DNA of 64,000 nucleotides from the NCBI RefSeq assembly GCF_900102485.1, contig NZ_FNBX01000001.1:148894-212893 (forward strand). The letters run 5' to 3'. This document shows, one piece after another, positions 9,078-17,799 of this stretch. This DNA is from Desulfovibrio legallii. Its GTDB lineage: Bacteria; Desulfobacterota; Desulfovibrionia; Desulfovibrionales; Desulfovibrionaceae. Numbering within the stretch: the first letter of the stretch is position 1; each line of letters starts with the position of its first letter. Position numbers and translations under genes: made by a program. The notes beneath the pieces were generated by a model. That model saw only the letters and a program-made list of their open reading frames with translations, ran no database searches and had not been told where the DNA came from.

Positions 9078-9194
9078 TCCCCGCGCCGACAGGTCAGGCC
9101 GGCGTCCTGCCAACGCCGCGCCCGACCTTTGAAAAACTTCCCCCCTTGTCCGGCCATATGGACATAAACCCCTCCTGAACACGCTAACCTTAAC

Positions 9195-9240
9195 CCACGC
9201 GGCCCCGACGCTCCCCGGCGTCGGGGCCGCGTGGCTTTTC
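9195..9240 (+). terminator. Strong rho-independent terminator after zraP-like gene
   Basis: A perfect 17-bp stem (9195-9211 with 9218-9234) with a 6-base loop, followed by CTTTTCT. Confidence 0.9.
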
Positions 9241-9251
9241 TGCGGCGGCAA

Positions 9252-9298
9252 AAAGAAAACGGGCCGACGGCGTGCAGCGTCGTCGACCCGTTTTCTTT
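9252..9298. terminator. Bidirectional terminator between convergent genes
   Basis: AAAGAAAACGGG (9252-9263) pairs with 9287-9298, with an inner CGACG/CGTCG pairing. Poly-A/T flanks on both sides let it work for the minus-strand gene ending at 9332 and as a backup for the zra transcript. Confidence 0.8.
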
Positions 9299-9331
9299 CA
9301 GGATGCCGCCTTGTTACCAGGGCGACCGCGC

Positions 9332-9844
9332 TCAGGCCAGATAGTCCCCGCGGTTAAACTTGACCTTCTCCGTGGTCGCAAGCACTTCCAGCTCGTTGAC
9401 CAGGGAATCGAAGCCCGCATTCTGTCCGCGCAGGTTCGCCGTGCTGTCCTTCAGCGCGGCAACCTGCCCGTCAATGCCTTGCAGCAGCGCATAGGCATCT
9501 TTCAGGGAGGCGTCGTCGCCCGCGCCGAGGGTCTGCACATAGCTTTCCCACATGTCCAGCGTTCCGGCGGCCTGGGATACGGCGTCCTCCAGGCCGGCGG
9601 CTGCGTCTGCGCCTGCGGCGGGCGCGGCGGAAACGTCCGTCAGCAGCATCTGGCTGATCAGCGACGCCTGGGCGGTCTGCCCGCCTGAGGCCGGCACGGC
9701 TGCGGCGGCATCTTCTCCAAGGCCCATCTGTTCGGCCAGGGCGGCGGCAAAAGCGTTGCCGTCGCTTTTCTGCCCGGCGTCGGTCCTGGCGGCAAGCTCC
9801 TGCTGTCGCAGCAGGGCCTCCAGTTGTTCGTTCTGAATCTTCAT
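9332..9844 (-). CDS. Hypothetical protein, Ala/Gln-rich
   Basis: 170 aa, unrecognised. The start MKIQNEQLEALLRQQ has a very good GGAGG site. The frame is open further upstream to 10192, but without a comparable signal. The N-terminal half is Ala-rich and probably disordered. The C-terminal half (about 95-170) is a predicted amphipathic helix region ending NELEVLATTEKVKFNRGDYLA. There is no signal peptide, so it is probably cytoplasmic or exported by another route. It is a single gene closed by the bidirectional terminator. A flagellar or secretion-accessory role is conceivable from its composition, but nothing here proves it. Confidence 0.7.
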   Translation of the reverse strand: MKIQNEQLEALLRQQELAARTDAGQKSDGNAFAAALAEQMGLGEDAAAAVPASGGQTAQASLISQMLLTDVSAAPAAGADAAAGLEDAVSQAAGTLDMWESYVQTLGAGDDASLKDAYALLQGIDGQVAALKDSTANLRGQNAGFDSLVNELEVLATTEKVKFNRGDYLA

Positions 9845-9994
9845 GACGCCTCCAGGGGTTGGCATTGCCGTATGCGTCGTCAACTGCAAAAACTTTGCCA
9901 GGAATAAGTCTAGACATAAGCCCCCGGTTTTGCAAGGCCGGCCCCCGCGCCGGAGGAAAAATTTTCCCGCCCCCGGCAAAGTGGCGGAAAAGAC

Positions 9995-10023
9995 TTGTCT
10001 ATCGCCGCAAAAACACCTACGAT
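9995..10023 (+). promoter_or_regulatory. Candidate sigma-70 promoter for uspA
   Basis: TTGTCT (9995-10000), 17-base spacer, TACGAT (10018-10023): four of six matches in each box with ideal spacing, about 115 bases before the uspA start. Confidence 0.4.
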
Positions 10024-10139
10024 TTACCACAGGTAAAGGCAAAAATCCGTGAACGGCGGTTCGCGCTGTGCAGGCGGGGCGAACGCGCCGCCCCCACATT
10101 GTGAAAAACATCTCTGCGTTCCGAGAACAGGAGTTTGCC

Positions 10140-10592
10140 ATGAAGGAAATCAAAAAGATCCTGTGCGCCGTTGACCTCTCCGACCACAGCAAGGACGTGG
10201 CCGAATACGCCCTGCTGCTGGCCCAAAAGCTGAACGCCAGCGTGCTGGTGGTCTATACTGCGCCCTCCCTGAGCCAGTATGTGGGTTTTCATGTGCCCCC
10301 CAACACCATTGAAAATTTTGTGGGCGAGATCGTCACCGGCGCGGAAAAGTCCATGGAATCCTTTGTCGCCGAAAACTTTCCGGGCGTGGAGGCCAAGGGC
10401 CAGGTGCTCATCGGCTATGCCGCCGAAGAAATCCTCAATCGCGCCAAGGAAGAGAGCGTGGACCTCATCGTTATGGGCACCCACGGCCGCAAGGGCATTG
10501 ACCGCATCCTCTTTGGCTCCGTAGCCGAAAAGGTGGTCAAAAACGCCGACATGCCCGTGCTGACCGTGCGGCCCACGGATATTGAAGACTAA
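10140..10592 (+). CDS. Universal stress protein, UspA family
   Basis: 150 aa, a single Usp domain. The ATP-binding pattern G-2X-G-9X-G-S is complete: G113, G116, G126, S127 in GTHGRKGIDRILFGSVAEKV. The N-terminal beta strand ILCAVDLSDHS carries the usual Asp. GGAG lies seven bases before the ATG. It is a cytoplasmic nucleotide-binding stress protein and is monocistronic, with its own terminator. The exact stress is not shown by the sequence. Confidence 0.9.
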   Translation: MKEIKKILCAVDLSDHSKDVAEYALLLAQKLNASVLVVYTAPSLSQYVGFHVPPNTIENFVGEIVTGAEKSMESFVAENFPGVEAKGQVLIGYAAEEILNRAKEESVDLIVMGTHGRKGIDRILFGSVAEKVVKNADMPVLTVRPTDIED

Positions 10593-10628
10593 ACCGGCCG
10601 CGGGCCCGCCCCCGGAACCGTTTTTGTT

Positions 10629-10660
10629 CAGGCCCCCGCCGCCGACGGGGGCCTGCCTTT
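10629..10660 (+). terminator. Rho-independent terminator after uspA
   Basis: CAGGCCCCCG (10629-10638) pairs with 10646-10655, followed by CCTTTG; the T-run is short. Confidence 0.65.
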
Positions 10661-10763
10661 GTCAGAAAGGCGGCCCGCAACGCCCTGCGCCACAGCGGTT
10701 CGCAGCGGCCTTCGCGGCCCGTGCGGCGGCAGCGCACGCAACTGCTCTACCATTGGAGCTTCC

Positions 10764-11903
10764 ATGACCCCCAGCAGCGTCCGGCCGGAAATCGCCGGTC
10801 TCAAACCCTATGCGCCCGGCCTTTCCATCGCGGAAATTCAGGAAAAATACGGGCTTTCCCAGGTCATCAAGCTGGCCAGCAACGAAAACCCCCTGGGCAC
10901 GCCCCCCCTGGCCGTCGCCGCCCTTCGCCGCCACGCGGAAGGGGCCTTCCGCTACCCGCAGGGCGGCAATCCGCGCCTGGCCGCCGCCCTGGGCCGCCGC
11001 CACCGGGTGGAGCCCGCCCGCATTGTGGTGGGCAACGGCTCGGACGAAATCCTGGATCTGCTCATCCGGGTGCTGGCCGTGCCGGGCCGGGATAATCTGG
11101 TCTGCTGCCGCCCCTGCTTCAGCATCTATCCCATCCAGGGTCAGATCTGCGGCGTGGAGGTGCGCCGCACCCCCCTGCGGGAAGATTTTTCCTTCGATTT
11201 CGGTGCCATGATCAATCTGGCGGACAGCAACACCCGCCTTATGTTCGTGACCACGCCCGACAACCCATCCGGCCACTGCCCGCCCCGTGCGGATGTGGCG
11301 CAGCTGGCGCGCGAGCTGGCGGCCCGCGCGCCCCAGTGCCTGCTGGTGGTGGACGAAGCCTATATGGATTTTGCCCCGGACCCGGCCGCATCCTCCCTGC
11401 TGGAAAGCGGCGAACTGCCAGAAAACGCCGCCTTTATGCGGACATTTTCCAAACAGTACGGCCTGGCGGGCCTGCGCGTGGGCTACGGCGTGCTGCCGCG
11501 CGACCTGGCGGACTACCTCTGGCGCGCGCGGCTGCCTTTTTCCGTCAACGTGCTGGCCGAGGAAGCCGCCCTGGCCGCCCTGGAGGACAGCGCCTTCTAC
11601 GCCGCCACCCAGGAAACCGTGCGCACCGGGCGCGATGCGCTCACCGTAGGCCTTACGGCGCTGGGCTGCAGCGTGTGGCCCAGCGCGGCCAACTTCCTCA
11701 TGTTCCGCCTGCCCGAGGCCGCGCCCGCTGCGGCCGTCTGCTTTGAGGCGTTGTTGCGCCGCGGGATCATCATCCGCCCCCTGACCAGCTACGGCCTGCC
11801 CGACCTTTTGCGCGTCAGCGTGGGCGACGCGCGGGAAAACCGCGCTTTTCTCAACGCCCTGGACGCCATCCTGAACGCGGCCCGCCAAGGGGGTGCGGCA
11901 TGA
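10764..11903 (+). CDS. hisC: Histidinol-phosphate aminotransferase
   Basis: 379 aa, fold-type I PLP aminotransferase that converts imidazole acetol-phosphate plus glutamate to histidinol phosphate in histidine synthesis. Visible family marks are IKLASNENPLGTPP near residue 36, DEAYMDF (198-203) and the PLP-lysine K230 in TFSKQYGLAGLR. The start at MTPSSVRPEI is chosen for TTGGAGC before the ATG. The stop overlaps the cmk start (ATGA), so the two are co-translated. Some HisC-like enzymes act on aromatic amino acids; the length and motifs fit HisC best. Confidence 0.92.
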   Translation: MTPSSVRPEIAGLKPYAPGLSIAEIQEKYGLSQVIKLASNENPLGTPPLAVAALRRHAEGAFRYPQGGNPRLAAALGRRHRVEPARIVVGNGSDEILDLLIRVLAVPGRDNLVCCRPCFSIYPIQGQICGVEVRRTPLREDFSFDFGAMINLADSNTRLMFVTTPDNPSGHCPPRADVAQLARELAARAPQCLLVVDEAYMDFAPDPAASSLLESGELPENAAFMRTFSKQYGLAGLRVGYGVLPRDLADYLWRARLPFSVNVLAEEAALAALEDSAFYAATQETVRTGRDALTVGLTALGCSVWPSAANFLMFRLPEAAPAAAVCFEALLRRGIIIRPLTSYGLPDLLRVSVGDARENRAFLNALDAILNAARQGGAA

Positions 11904-12601
11904 GCGCCACTCTCCCCGTAGTGACCCTGGACGGCCCGGCGGGCGTGGGCAAAACCACCCTGGCCCGGCGCATGGCCGAAAGCCTGGGCCTGGCCTATCT
12001 GGATACCGGCGCCATGTTCCGCTGCCTGGCCCTCAAGCTGGGGCCGGGCGCGGAAGCCCTGCCCGAAGAGGATCTGCGCGCCCGCTGCGCGCAGTACGCC
12101 TTCCGCCTCAGCGGCACGGGGCGGGGCTCCACCCTGTTCTGCAATGAAACGCCCGTGCGCGGCGAAGTGCGCACCGAGGCCGTGGGCATGCTGGCCGCGC
12201 GCATTGCCGCCGTGCCCGTGGTGCGCGAGGCCCTGCGCGGCATCCAGCGGCGCATGGGCGAGGCCTCCCCCCTGGTGGCCGAAGGCCGCGACATGGGCAC
12301 GGTGGTCTTTCCCGATGCGCGCTTCAAATTCTTTCTGGACGCGGCCCCGGAGGTGCGCGCCGTGCGCCGCCTGCGCGACCTGGAAAACCGTGGTCAAAGC
12401 GCGGACCTCAACAGTCTGACGGATCAGATCCGCCGCCGCGACGCCATGGACCGCAACCGCGCCGTGGCCCCCCTGCGCCCCGCCCAGGACGCCTTGCTGG
12501 TGGATACCTCCCATCTGGACATTGAAGGCGTGCTGGGCGTTATGCTGCACCATATCGACGTGCACGGCGGCGCGCGCGCCCTGCGGGCCGCCGCGCTCTG
12601 A
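11900..12601 (+). CDS. cmk: Cytidylate kinase
   Basis: 233 aa, phosphorylates CMP and dCMP with ATP. The P-loop GPAGVGKTT is at residues 12-20, followed by LGLAYLDTGAMFR (substrate side). The CMP-binding insert region and the REGRDMGTVVFPDA-type motif (here AEGRDMGTVVFPDA) are present. The ATG overlaps hisC by four bases. This is an essential nucleotide-metabolism gene, and its pairing with hisC is an operon arrangement rather than a shared pathway. Confidence 0.95.
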   Translation: MSATLPVVTLDGPAGVGKTTLARRMAESLGLAYLDTGAMFRCLALKLGPGAEALPEEDLRARCAQYAFRLSGTGRGSTLFCNETPVRGEVRTEAVGMLAARIAAVPVVREALRGIQRRMGEASPLVAEGRDMGTVVFPDARFKFFLDAAPEVRAVRRLRDLENRGQSADLNSLTDQIRRRDAMDRNRAVAPLRPAQDALLVDTSHLDIEGVLGVMLHHIDVHGGARALRAAAL

Positions 12602-12709
12602 CGCGGTTTTCTGCGGCGCCGTCTTGTGCCCCGGCGGCAGGAGTGATACCATGCTCCAGCCTTCGGGAGCCGCGCGGCCCCCGGCCCAATACAACCTCAA
12701 GGAGCTTCC

Positions 12710-13792
12710 ATGTCGGAACTGCGCACGCCGCTCACCGCCTGGCACGAGGCGCACGGGGCCAAAATGGCCCCCTTTGCCGGCTGGCTCATGCCCATCCAGT
12801 ACGAGGGCATCCTGGCCGAGCACCAGCACACCCGCCGGCACGCCGGTTTGTTTGACATCTGCCATATGGGCGAATTTCTGGTGGAGGGCCCAGGGGCGGA
12901 CGCAGCCCTGCCCCAGGCCGTGAGCCACAATCTGCAGACGCTTGCCCCCGGCAAATGCCGCTATGGCTTCATCCTCAACGAAGCGGGCGGCGTGCTGGAC
13001 GACGGCATCATCTACCGCTTCGGTCCGGATTCCTTCATGGCCGTAGTCAACGCCGCCTGCGCCGCGGACGACTTCGCCACCCTGCGCGCCCGCCTGCCTG
13101 AGAGCGTGCGGCTTACCGACATCTCCGCCGCCACAGCCAAGGTGGATCTGCAGGGGCCTGAATCTCTGGCCGTGCTGGAGCAGGCCCTGGGCGAGAATTT
13201 CCACGATCTCGGCTACTTCGCCTTCCGCAGAACCCGCTGGCAGGGGGAGCCCCTGCTGGTGAGCCGCACGGGCTACACGGGCGAACTGGGTTACGAGCTG
13301 TATCTGCCCGCCGCCAGGGCCGTGGCCTTCTGGGAATGCCTCCTGGCCGACGCGCGGGTCAGGCCCGCAGGCCTGGGCGCGCGCGACACCCTGCGCCTGG
13401 AGGCGGGCCTGCCCCTCTACGGGCACGACCTGGATGCGGCGCACACCCCGGCCGAGGCCGGTATGGGCCGCATGCTCACCAGCGCGGCCGACTATGTGGG
13501 CAAGGCCGGCGCGCAGACCGTGCGCCAGGTGCTGACCCCGCTTGCCCTGGAAGGCCGCCGCGCCGCCCGCCACGGCGACGCCCTGACCCTGCCCGACGGC
13601 ACGCCCGCGGGCCGGGTGACCAGCGGCTCCTTTGCCCCCTCCCTGGGCCACGGCATTGCCCTGGCCTGGGTGGACGCGGCCCACGCCGAAGCCGCGCAGT
13701 TTGTGATCCAGGCCGCCAGAACGGCGCTGCCCGCCGTAAAAGCCGATCTGCCCTTCTACAAGAACGGCACGGCCCGGCAGAAATTGGCTTAA
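12710..13792 (+). CDS. gcvT: Aminomethyltransferase, glycine cleavage T protein
   Basis: 360 aa, transfers the methylene group from the lipoyl arm of GcvH to tetrahydrofolate and releases ammonia. The N-terminal folate-binding segment (GAKMAPFAGWLMPIQY, HAGLFDICHMGEF) and the conserved SRTGYTGELGYEL region are clear, and the length is typical. CAAGGAGC lies seven bases before the ATG. It is the first of four consecutive glycine cleavage genes. No glycine riboswitch was recognised in the 108 bases upstream. Confidence 0.95.
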   Translation: MSELRTPLTAWHEAHGAKMAPFAGWLMPIQYEGILAEHQHTRRHAGLFDICHMGEFLVEGPGADAALPQAVSHNLQTLAPGKCRYGFILNEAGGVLDDGIIYRFGPDSFMAVVNAACAADDFATLRARLPESVRLTDISAATAKVDLQGPESLAVLEQALGENFHDLGYFAFRRTRWQGEPLLVSRTGYTGELGYELYLPAARAVAFWECLLADARVRPAGLGARDTLRLEAGLPLYGHDLDAAHTPAEAGMGRMLTSAADYVGKAGAQTVRQVLTPLALEGRRAARHGDALTLPDGTPAGRVTSGSFAPSLGHGIALAWVDAAHAEAAQFVIQAARTALPAVKADLPFYKNGTARQKLA

Positions 13793-13840
13793 CCCGCCGC
13801 ACCGGCGGCACATGAACTTCAGTTTTTGAGGAGCAGAATC

Positions 13841-14227
13841 ATGGCCAGCAATCCCACGGACCTTTTGTACAGCCAAAGCCACGAATGGGCGCGCCTTGAA
13901 GGCGACGAAGCCGTTGTGGGCATCACCTTTTTTGCTCAGGAATCCCTGGGCGACATCACCTATGTGGAGCTGCCCGCCATGGGCGACGTCCTGAGCGAAG
14001 ACAAGGAATTCGGCACCGTGGAATCGGTCAAGGCCGCCAGCGACCTGATCTCGCCCGTTTCCGGCACGGTGACGGCCGTCAACACGGCTCTGGAAAACAC
14101 CCCGGAGCTCTGCAACAGCGATCCTTACGGCCAGGGCTGGCTGGTGCGGGTGAAGCTCAGCCAGAAGCCCGGCGGCCTCATAGACGCCGCGGCCTACGAG
14201 GCGCACTGCGCCTCTGCGGCCCACTAG
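13841..14227 (+). CDS. gcvH: Glycine cleavage H protein (lipoyl carrier)
   Basis: 128 aa. The lipoylated lysine is K64 in GTVESVKAAS, and the surrounding fold matches the biotin/lipoyl carrier family. The ATG at 13841 has GAGGAGC upstream; an in-frame TTG fifteen bases earlier is unlikely. GcvH carries the aminomethyl group between the P and T proteins. Its TAG stop is formed by the first three bases of a palindromic repeat copy (14225 onward), an unusual junction. Confidence 0.95.
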   Translation: MASNPTDLLYSQSHEWARLEGDEAVVGITFFAQESLGDITYVELPAMGDVLSEDKEFGTVESVKAASDLISPVSGTVTAVNTALENTPELCNSDPYGQGWLVRVKLSQKPGGLIDAAAYEAHCASAAH

Positions 14228-14373
14228 GGCAGATTGCCTTTGAGAACAGGCCTGCTCAAAACGTGCGACACGCCCGTTCCGGCGCTTAACAGCGCAAATA
14301 CATTGCGTTTGCGCCTACACGGCGAGCGTCTGTCTCTGCAGCCGCCACGGCATTGCAACATTGCAATGCCGTA
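14225..14373 (+). repeat. Palindromic intergenic repeat, family A copy 1
   Basis: A roughly 149-bp element starting TAGGGCAGATT and ending in the hairpin ACGGCATTGC...GCAATGCCGT (14347-14372). Internal blocks GCGCTTAACAGCGC and TTGCG-rich stems match the other copies. It begins exactly at the gcvH stop codon and separates gcvH from gcvPA inside the gcv operon. Confidence 0.85.
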
Positions 14374-14504
14374 GAGCGCACGCCGTCCTTGAGCAGGCCC
14401 TTCTCAAGGGCGGGCAACACGCCCCCGCACCAAGGCGCGTCAACCAACTATCCCGCGGCGCAACGGCTTTCTGTTGCGCCGCGCCGTTTGCGCAAGGAGC
14501 AACC

Positions 14505-15836
14505 ATGCCGTATATCCCCCACACGCCTGAAGAGCTCAAGGAAATGCTCAAGGTCGTGGGCGTGCGCGCGCTGGACGATCTGTTTGCCGACATCCCGGCC
14601 GACATGCGTCCCCGCCGGTTCGACCTGCCCAAAGGGCAAAGCGAAGCCGCCGTATGCGCCTATTTTGAAGCGCTTGCCGCCCGCAACCGCACGGACCTCA
14701 CGTCCTTTCTGGGCGCCGGCTACTACGCCCACGATATCCCCAAGGCCGTGGACGCCCTGGCCGGGCGCAGCGAGTTCTACACCGCCTACACCCCCTACCA
14801 GGCCGAGTGCTCCCAGGGCACCCTGCAGGCTATTTTTGAATTTCAGACGGCCGTAAGTCGCCTGATGGAAATGGACTGCGCCAACGCCTCGGTTTACGAC
14901 GGCGGCTCCGCCCTGTTCGAGGCGGCCATGATGGCCGTGCGCAGCACCAAGCGCCGCGTGCTGGTGGTGGACGAGGCCGTGAACCCCATCTGGCGGGTCA
15001 TGCTGGCCACCTACATCTCCAACCTGGATGTGGAGCTTAAAACCGTGCGGCAGGAAAACGGCGTGAGCCGCGTGGAAGCCCTCAAAGCCGCTATAGACGA
15101 CCAGACAGCCGCCGTACTGGTGCAGAACCCCAACTTTTTCGGCGCGGTAACGGACTTTACGGAAGTTTTTGCCGCAGCGCGCGCGCACAAGGCCTTCGGC
15201 ATCATCTCCGTATACCCGGTCATGCAGGCCGTGCTCAAAACCCCTGGCGAAATGGGCGCGGATGTGGCCGTGGCCGAAGGCCAGAGCCTGGGCCTGCCCC
15301 TTGCCTTCGGCGGCCCCTACCTGGGGCTGATGGCCTGCCGCAAAGAGCATATCCGCCAGTTCCCCGGCCGCATCGTGGGCCGCACCAAGGATGTGGACGG
15401 CAAAACGGGCTATGTGCTCACCCTTCAGGCGCGGGAGCAGCACATCCGCCGGGCCAAGGCCACCTCCAACATCTGCTCCAATCAGGCCCTCTGCGCCCTG
15501 CGCGCCCTCATCCACATGAGCCTGCTGGGGCCGGAGGGGCTCACCCGCCTGGCTGAAAACAACATGGCTCTCGCCCGCTACGCCGTGGAGCGCCTCACCG
15601 CCCTCAAAGGCGTGGAGCTGCTCAACGACGCGCCCTACGGCACGGAGGTGGCCCTGCGCCTGCCCGTGCCCGCCGCCCGCCTGACGGAGACCCTCACCGC
15701 CCACGGCTGCGTGCCGGGCTATGCCGTGGGCCGCTATTACCCGGACATGGAAAACGTGCTGCTGCTGGCCTGCACGGAGCAGAACAGCCGCGCTCAGATC
15801 GGCATGCTCGCCGAAGCCGTGGGAGGTCTGCTGTGA
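14505..15836 (+). CDS. gcvPA: Glycine dehydrogenase (decarboxylating) subunit 1
   Basis: 443 aa, the N-terminal half of the split P protein. Together with GcvPB it decarboxylates glycine and loads the aminomethyl group on GcvH. The MPYIPHTPEELKEMLKVVG opening and the Asn/Gly-rich YDGGSALFEAA region are typical. AAGGAGC precedes the ATG at 14505; the frame is open further upstream only through the repeat element. The gene ends in a four-base overlap with gcvPB (GTGA). Confidence 0.95.
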   Translation: MPYIPHTPEELKEMLKVVGVRALDDLFADIPADMRPRRFDLPKGQSEAAVCAYFEALAARNRTDLTSFLGAGYYAHDIPKAVDALAGRSEFYTAYTPYQAECSQGTLQAIFEFQTAVSRLMEMDCANASVYDGGSALFEAAMMAVRSTKRRVLVVDEAVNPIWRVMLATYISNLDVELKTVRQENGVSRVEALKAAIDDQTAAVLVQNPNFFGAVTDFTEVFAAARAHKAFGIISVYPVMQAVLKTPGEMGADVAVAEGQSLGLPLAFGGPYLGLMACRKEHIRQFPGRIVGRTKDVDGKTGYVLTLQAREQHIRRAKATSNICSNQALCALRALIHMSLLGPEGLTRLAENNMALARYAVERLTALKGVELLNDAPYGTEVALRLPVPAARLTETLTAHGCVPGYAVGRYYPDMENVLLLACTEQNSRAQIGMLAEAVGGLL

Positions 15837-17281
15837 ACACCATCTTCGCCAAATCCGTGCCCGGCCGCTGCGCCTGCCGCCTGAAAAGCGACGCCCCCAA
15901 GGCCGCGGACATGCTGCCCAAGGCCCTGCTGCGCGCCCGTCCGCCCCGCCTGCCCCAATGCTCGGAGCTGGACGTGGTGCGCCACTTTACCGAGCTTTCG
16001 CAGCGCAACTACAGTGTGGACGCCAATTTTTACCCCCTTGGCTCCTGCACCATGAAGTACAACCCCAAATTCACGGAATACGTGGCCGCGCTGCCGGGCT
16101 TCAGCCGCCCGCATCCCCTGCTGGCCCAGTCCGGCCGGGGGGCCGCCTGCGTGCAGGGCGCGCTGCAGTGCCTGCGCGAGGCCGAGGCCCTGCTCTGCGA
16201 AATCACGGGCATGCGGGCCTTCACCTTTCAGCCCATGGCCGGGGCCAACGGCGAATTCACGGGCGTGAAACTCATTGCCGCCTACCACAAGGCCAAGGGA
16301 CGCAACCGCAAAAAAATGCTCATTCCCGACGCGGCCCACGGCACCAATCCGGCCTCGGCGGCCCTGGCGGGCTTTGAGACCGTGAACCTGCCTTCGCGCG
16401 ACGGCATGGTGGACCCGGAGGCCGTGGCCGCGGCCGTGGCCGAACACGGCGAAGACCTGGCCGGCATCATGATGACCTGCCCCAACACTCTGGGCCTCAT
16501 GGAAACCCACCTGCCCCGCATTGTGGAGCTGCTCCACGGCGTGGACGCCCTGCTCTACTACGACGGTGCCAATATGAACGCCATCCTGGGCAAGATGCGG
16601 GTGGGCGACGTGGGCTTTGACGTGGTGCACCTTAACGTGCACAAAACCTTTGCCACCCCCCACGGCGGCGGCGGCCCCGGCGCAGGCCCCGTGGGCGTAA
16701 GCCAACGCCTGTTGCCCTTCCTGCCCGCGCCTCGCGTGGCCGCGCGCGAAGACGGCAGCCTCTTCCTGGATTACAACCTGCCCCAGTCCATCGGCTGCAT
16801 CGGGCCCTTTTACGGCAGCTTCGGCGTGGTGGTCAAAGCCCTGGCCTACATGCTGCGCCTGGGCGGCGAAGGGCTGAACCGCGCGGCGGAATACGCCGTG
16901 CTCAACGCCAACTATCTCAAAAAGAAGCTGGAAAATACTCTGGATATTCCCTTCAAAAACCGTTTCTGCGCCCACGAATTCGTGGCCTCGGCCCCGGAGG
17001 GCCTGCGCGCCCTGGATATCGCCAAGGCCCTGCTGGAACGCGGCATCCACGCGCCCACCATCTACTTCCCGCTCATCGTGCACGAATGCCTGATGGCCGA
17101 ACCCACGGAAACGGAAAGCAAACAGACCCTGGACGCCTATGTGGCCGCACTGGAAGAGATTGTGGCTCAGGGGCGGCGCGACCCCCAGAGCCTGACCCAG
17201 GCCCCCGTAAACCTGCCCGTGCGTCGGCTGGACGAAACCGCCGCCGCGCGGCATATGGTGCTTACCGAGGACATGGGCTAA
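15833..17281 (+). CDS. gcvPB: Glycine dehydrogenase (decarboxylating) subunit 2
   Basis: 482 aa, the C-terminal, PLP-binding half of the P protein. The PLP lysine is in NVHKTFATPHGGGGPG, and the glycine-rich loop follows directly. It starts with GTG overlapping the gcvPA stop. The split form is usual in anaerobes and Gram-positives. The operon ends with a strong terminator. The system yields 5,10-methylene-tetrahydrofolate, CO2, ammonia and NADH; the dihydrolipoamide dehydrogenase partner is not in this window. Confidence 0.95.
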   Translation: MNTIFAKSVPGRCACRLKSDAPKAADMLPKALLRARPPRLPQCSELDVVRHFTELSQRNYSVDANFYPLGSCTMKYNPKFTEYVAALPGFSRPHPLLAQSGRGAACVQGALQCLREAEALLCEITGMRAFTFQPMAGANGEFTGVKLIAAYHKAKGRNRKKMLIPDAAHGTNPASAALAGFETVNLPSRDGMVDPEAVAAAVAEHGEDLAGIMMTCPNTLGLMETHLPRIVELLHGVDALLYYDGANMNAILGKMRVGDVGFDVVHLNVHKTFATPHGGGGPGAGPVGVSQRLLPFLPAPRVAAREDGSLFLDYNLPQSIGCIGPFYGSFGVVVKALAYMLRLGGEGLNRAAEYAVLNANYLKKKLENTLDIPFKNRFCAHEFVASAPEGLRALDIAKALLERGIHAPTIYFPLIVHECLMAEPTETESKQTLDAYVAALEEIVAQGRRDPQSLTQAPVNLPVRRLDETAAARHMVLTEDMG

Positions 17282-17305
17282 CCCCCGCCGCTCCGGCTTT
17301 CTGAC

Positions 17306-17338
17306 GGCCGGGCCCCGCATGGGGCCCGGCCTTTTTTT
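17306..17338 (+). terminator. Rho-independent terminator of the gcv operon
   Basis: Perfect 11-bp stem GGCCGGGCCCC/GGGGCCCGGCC with a 4-base loop (GCAT), followed by seven T. Confidence 0.95.
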
Positions 17339-17799
17339 GCCCTACCGTTCCGCAGCGTTGCGCGCCAGGCCCACGGCCGCCGGACGGCGCAAACCGCGCC
17401 AGGCCTTTCCCGCAACATAATGAAAAAGTGCACATATCGTGCAATGCCGCGCGCACCATGCGCTTTGGCCTTGCGCGCAAGGCGGCTGCCGCGGCAACAG
17501 AATTCTGACCGCAGCGATAGTGTATTTGCGCTAAAAGTATAGATTATCAATTGTTATAAAAAGAGAAACTTGCTCTTTGCCCTATACTTTTATAAAATTT
17601 TGTCGAAAAAATAAAAAAGAGCACAGCGGCATTGTCGCTATGGCGCGGGGGCGCGCCAAGGCGGCGGCCCGCGACCAACAGGTGCAGTTTTCCCCCCCGG
17701 CGCGCGCCGGGCGACCGAAAAGCCGCGTGCACGCGCGACCGAACGGCGGTCCCGCAGCCTGCGGCCGGTTCGGCGTGCGCGCACTCAAGGAGCAGACCC
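17339..17799. promoter_or_regulatory. AT-rich upstream region of the chemoreceptor gene with nested inverted repeat
   Basis: 461 bases without a gene. The interval 17515-17625 is AT-rich. AAAAGTATAG (17533-17542) is inverted perfectly as CTATACTTTT (17582-17591), and inside it AAAGAG and CTCTTT form a second hairpin. This may be an operator or a leader structure. No canonical sigma-28 or sigma-54 promoter was recognised. The short frames here look like noise. Confidence 0.5.

Noticed and set aside
12602..12709. Glycine riboswitch before gcvT
   Set aside because: Only 108 bases, with no recognisable tandem aptamer core.
11789..14224. 811-codon minus-strand frame opposite hisC, cmk, gcvT and gcvH
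   Set aside because: Shadow of real genes with recognised motifs on the plus strand; composition is His/Gly/Gln-rich noise.
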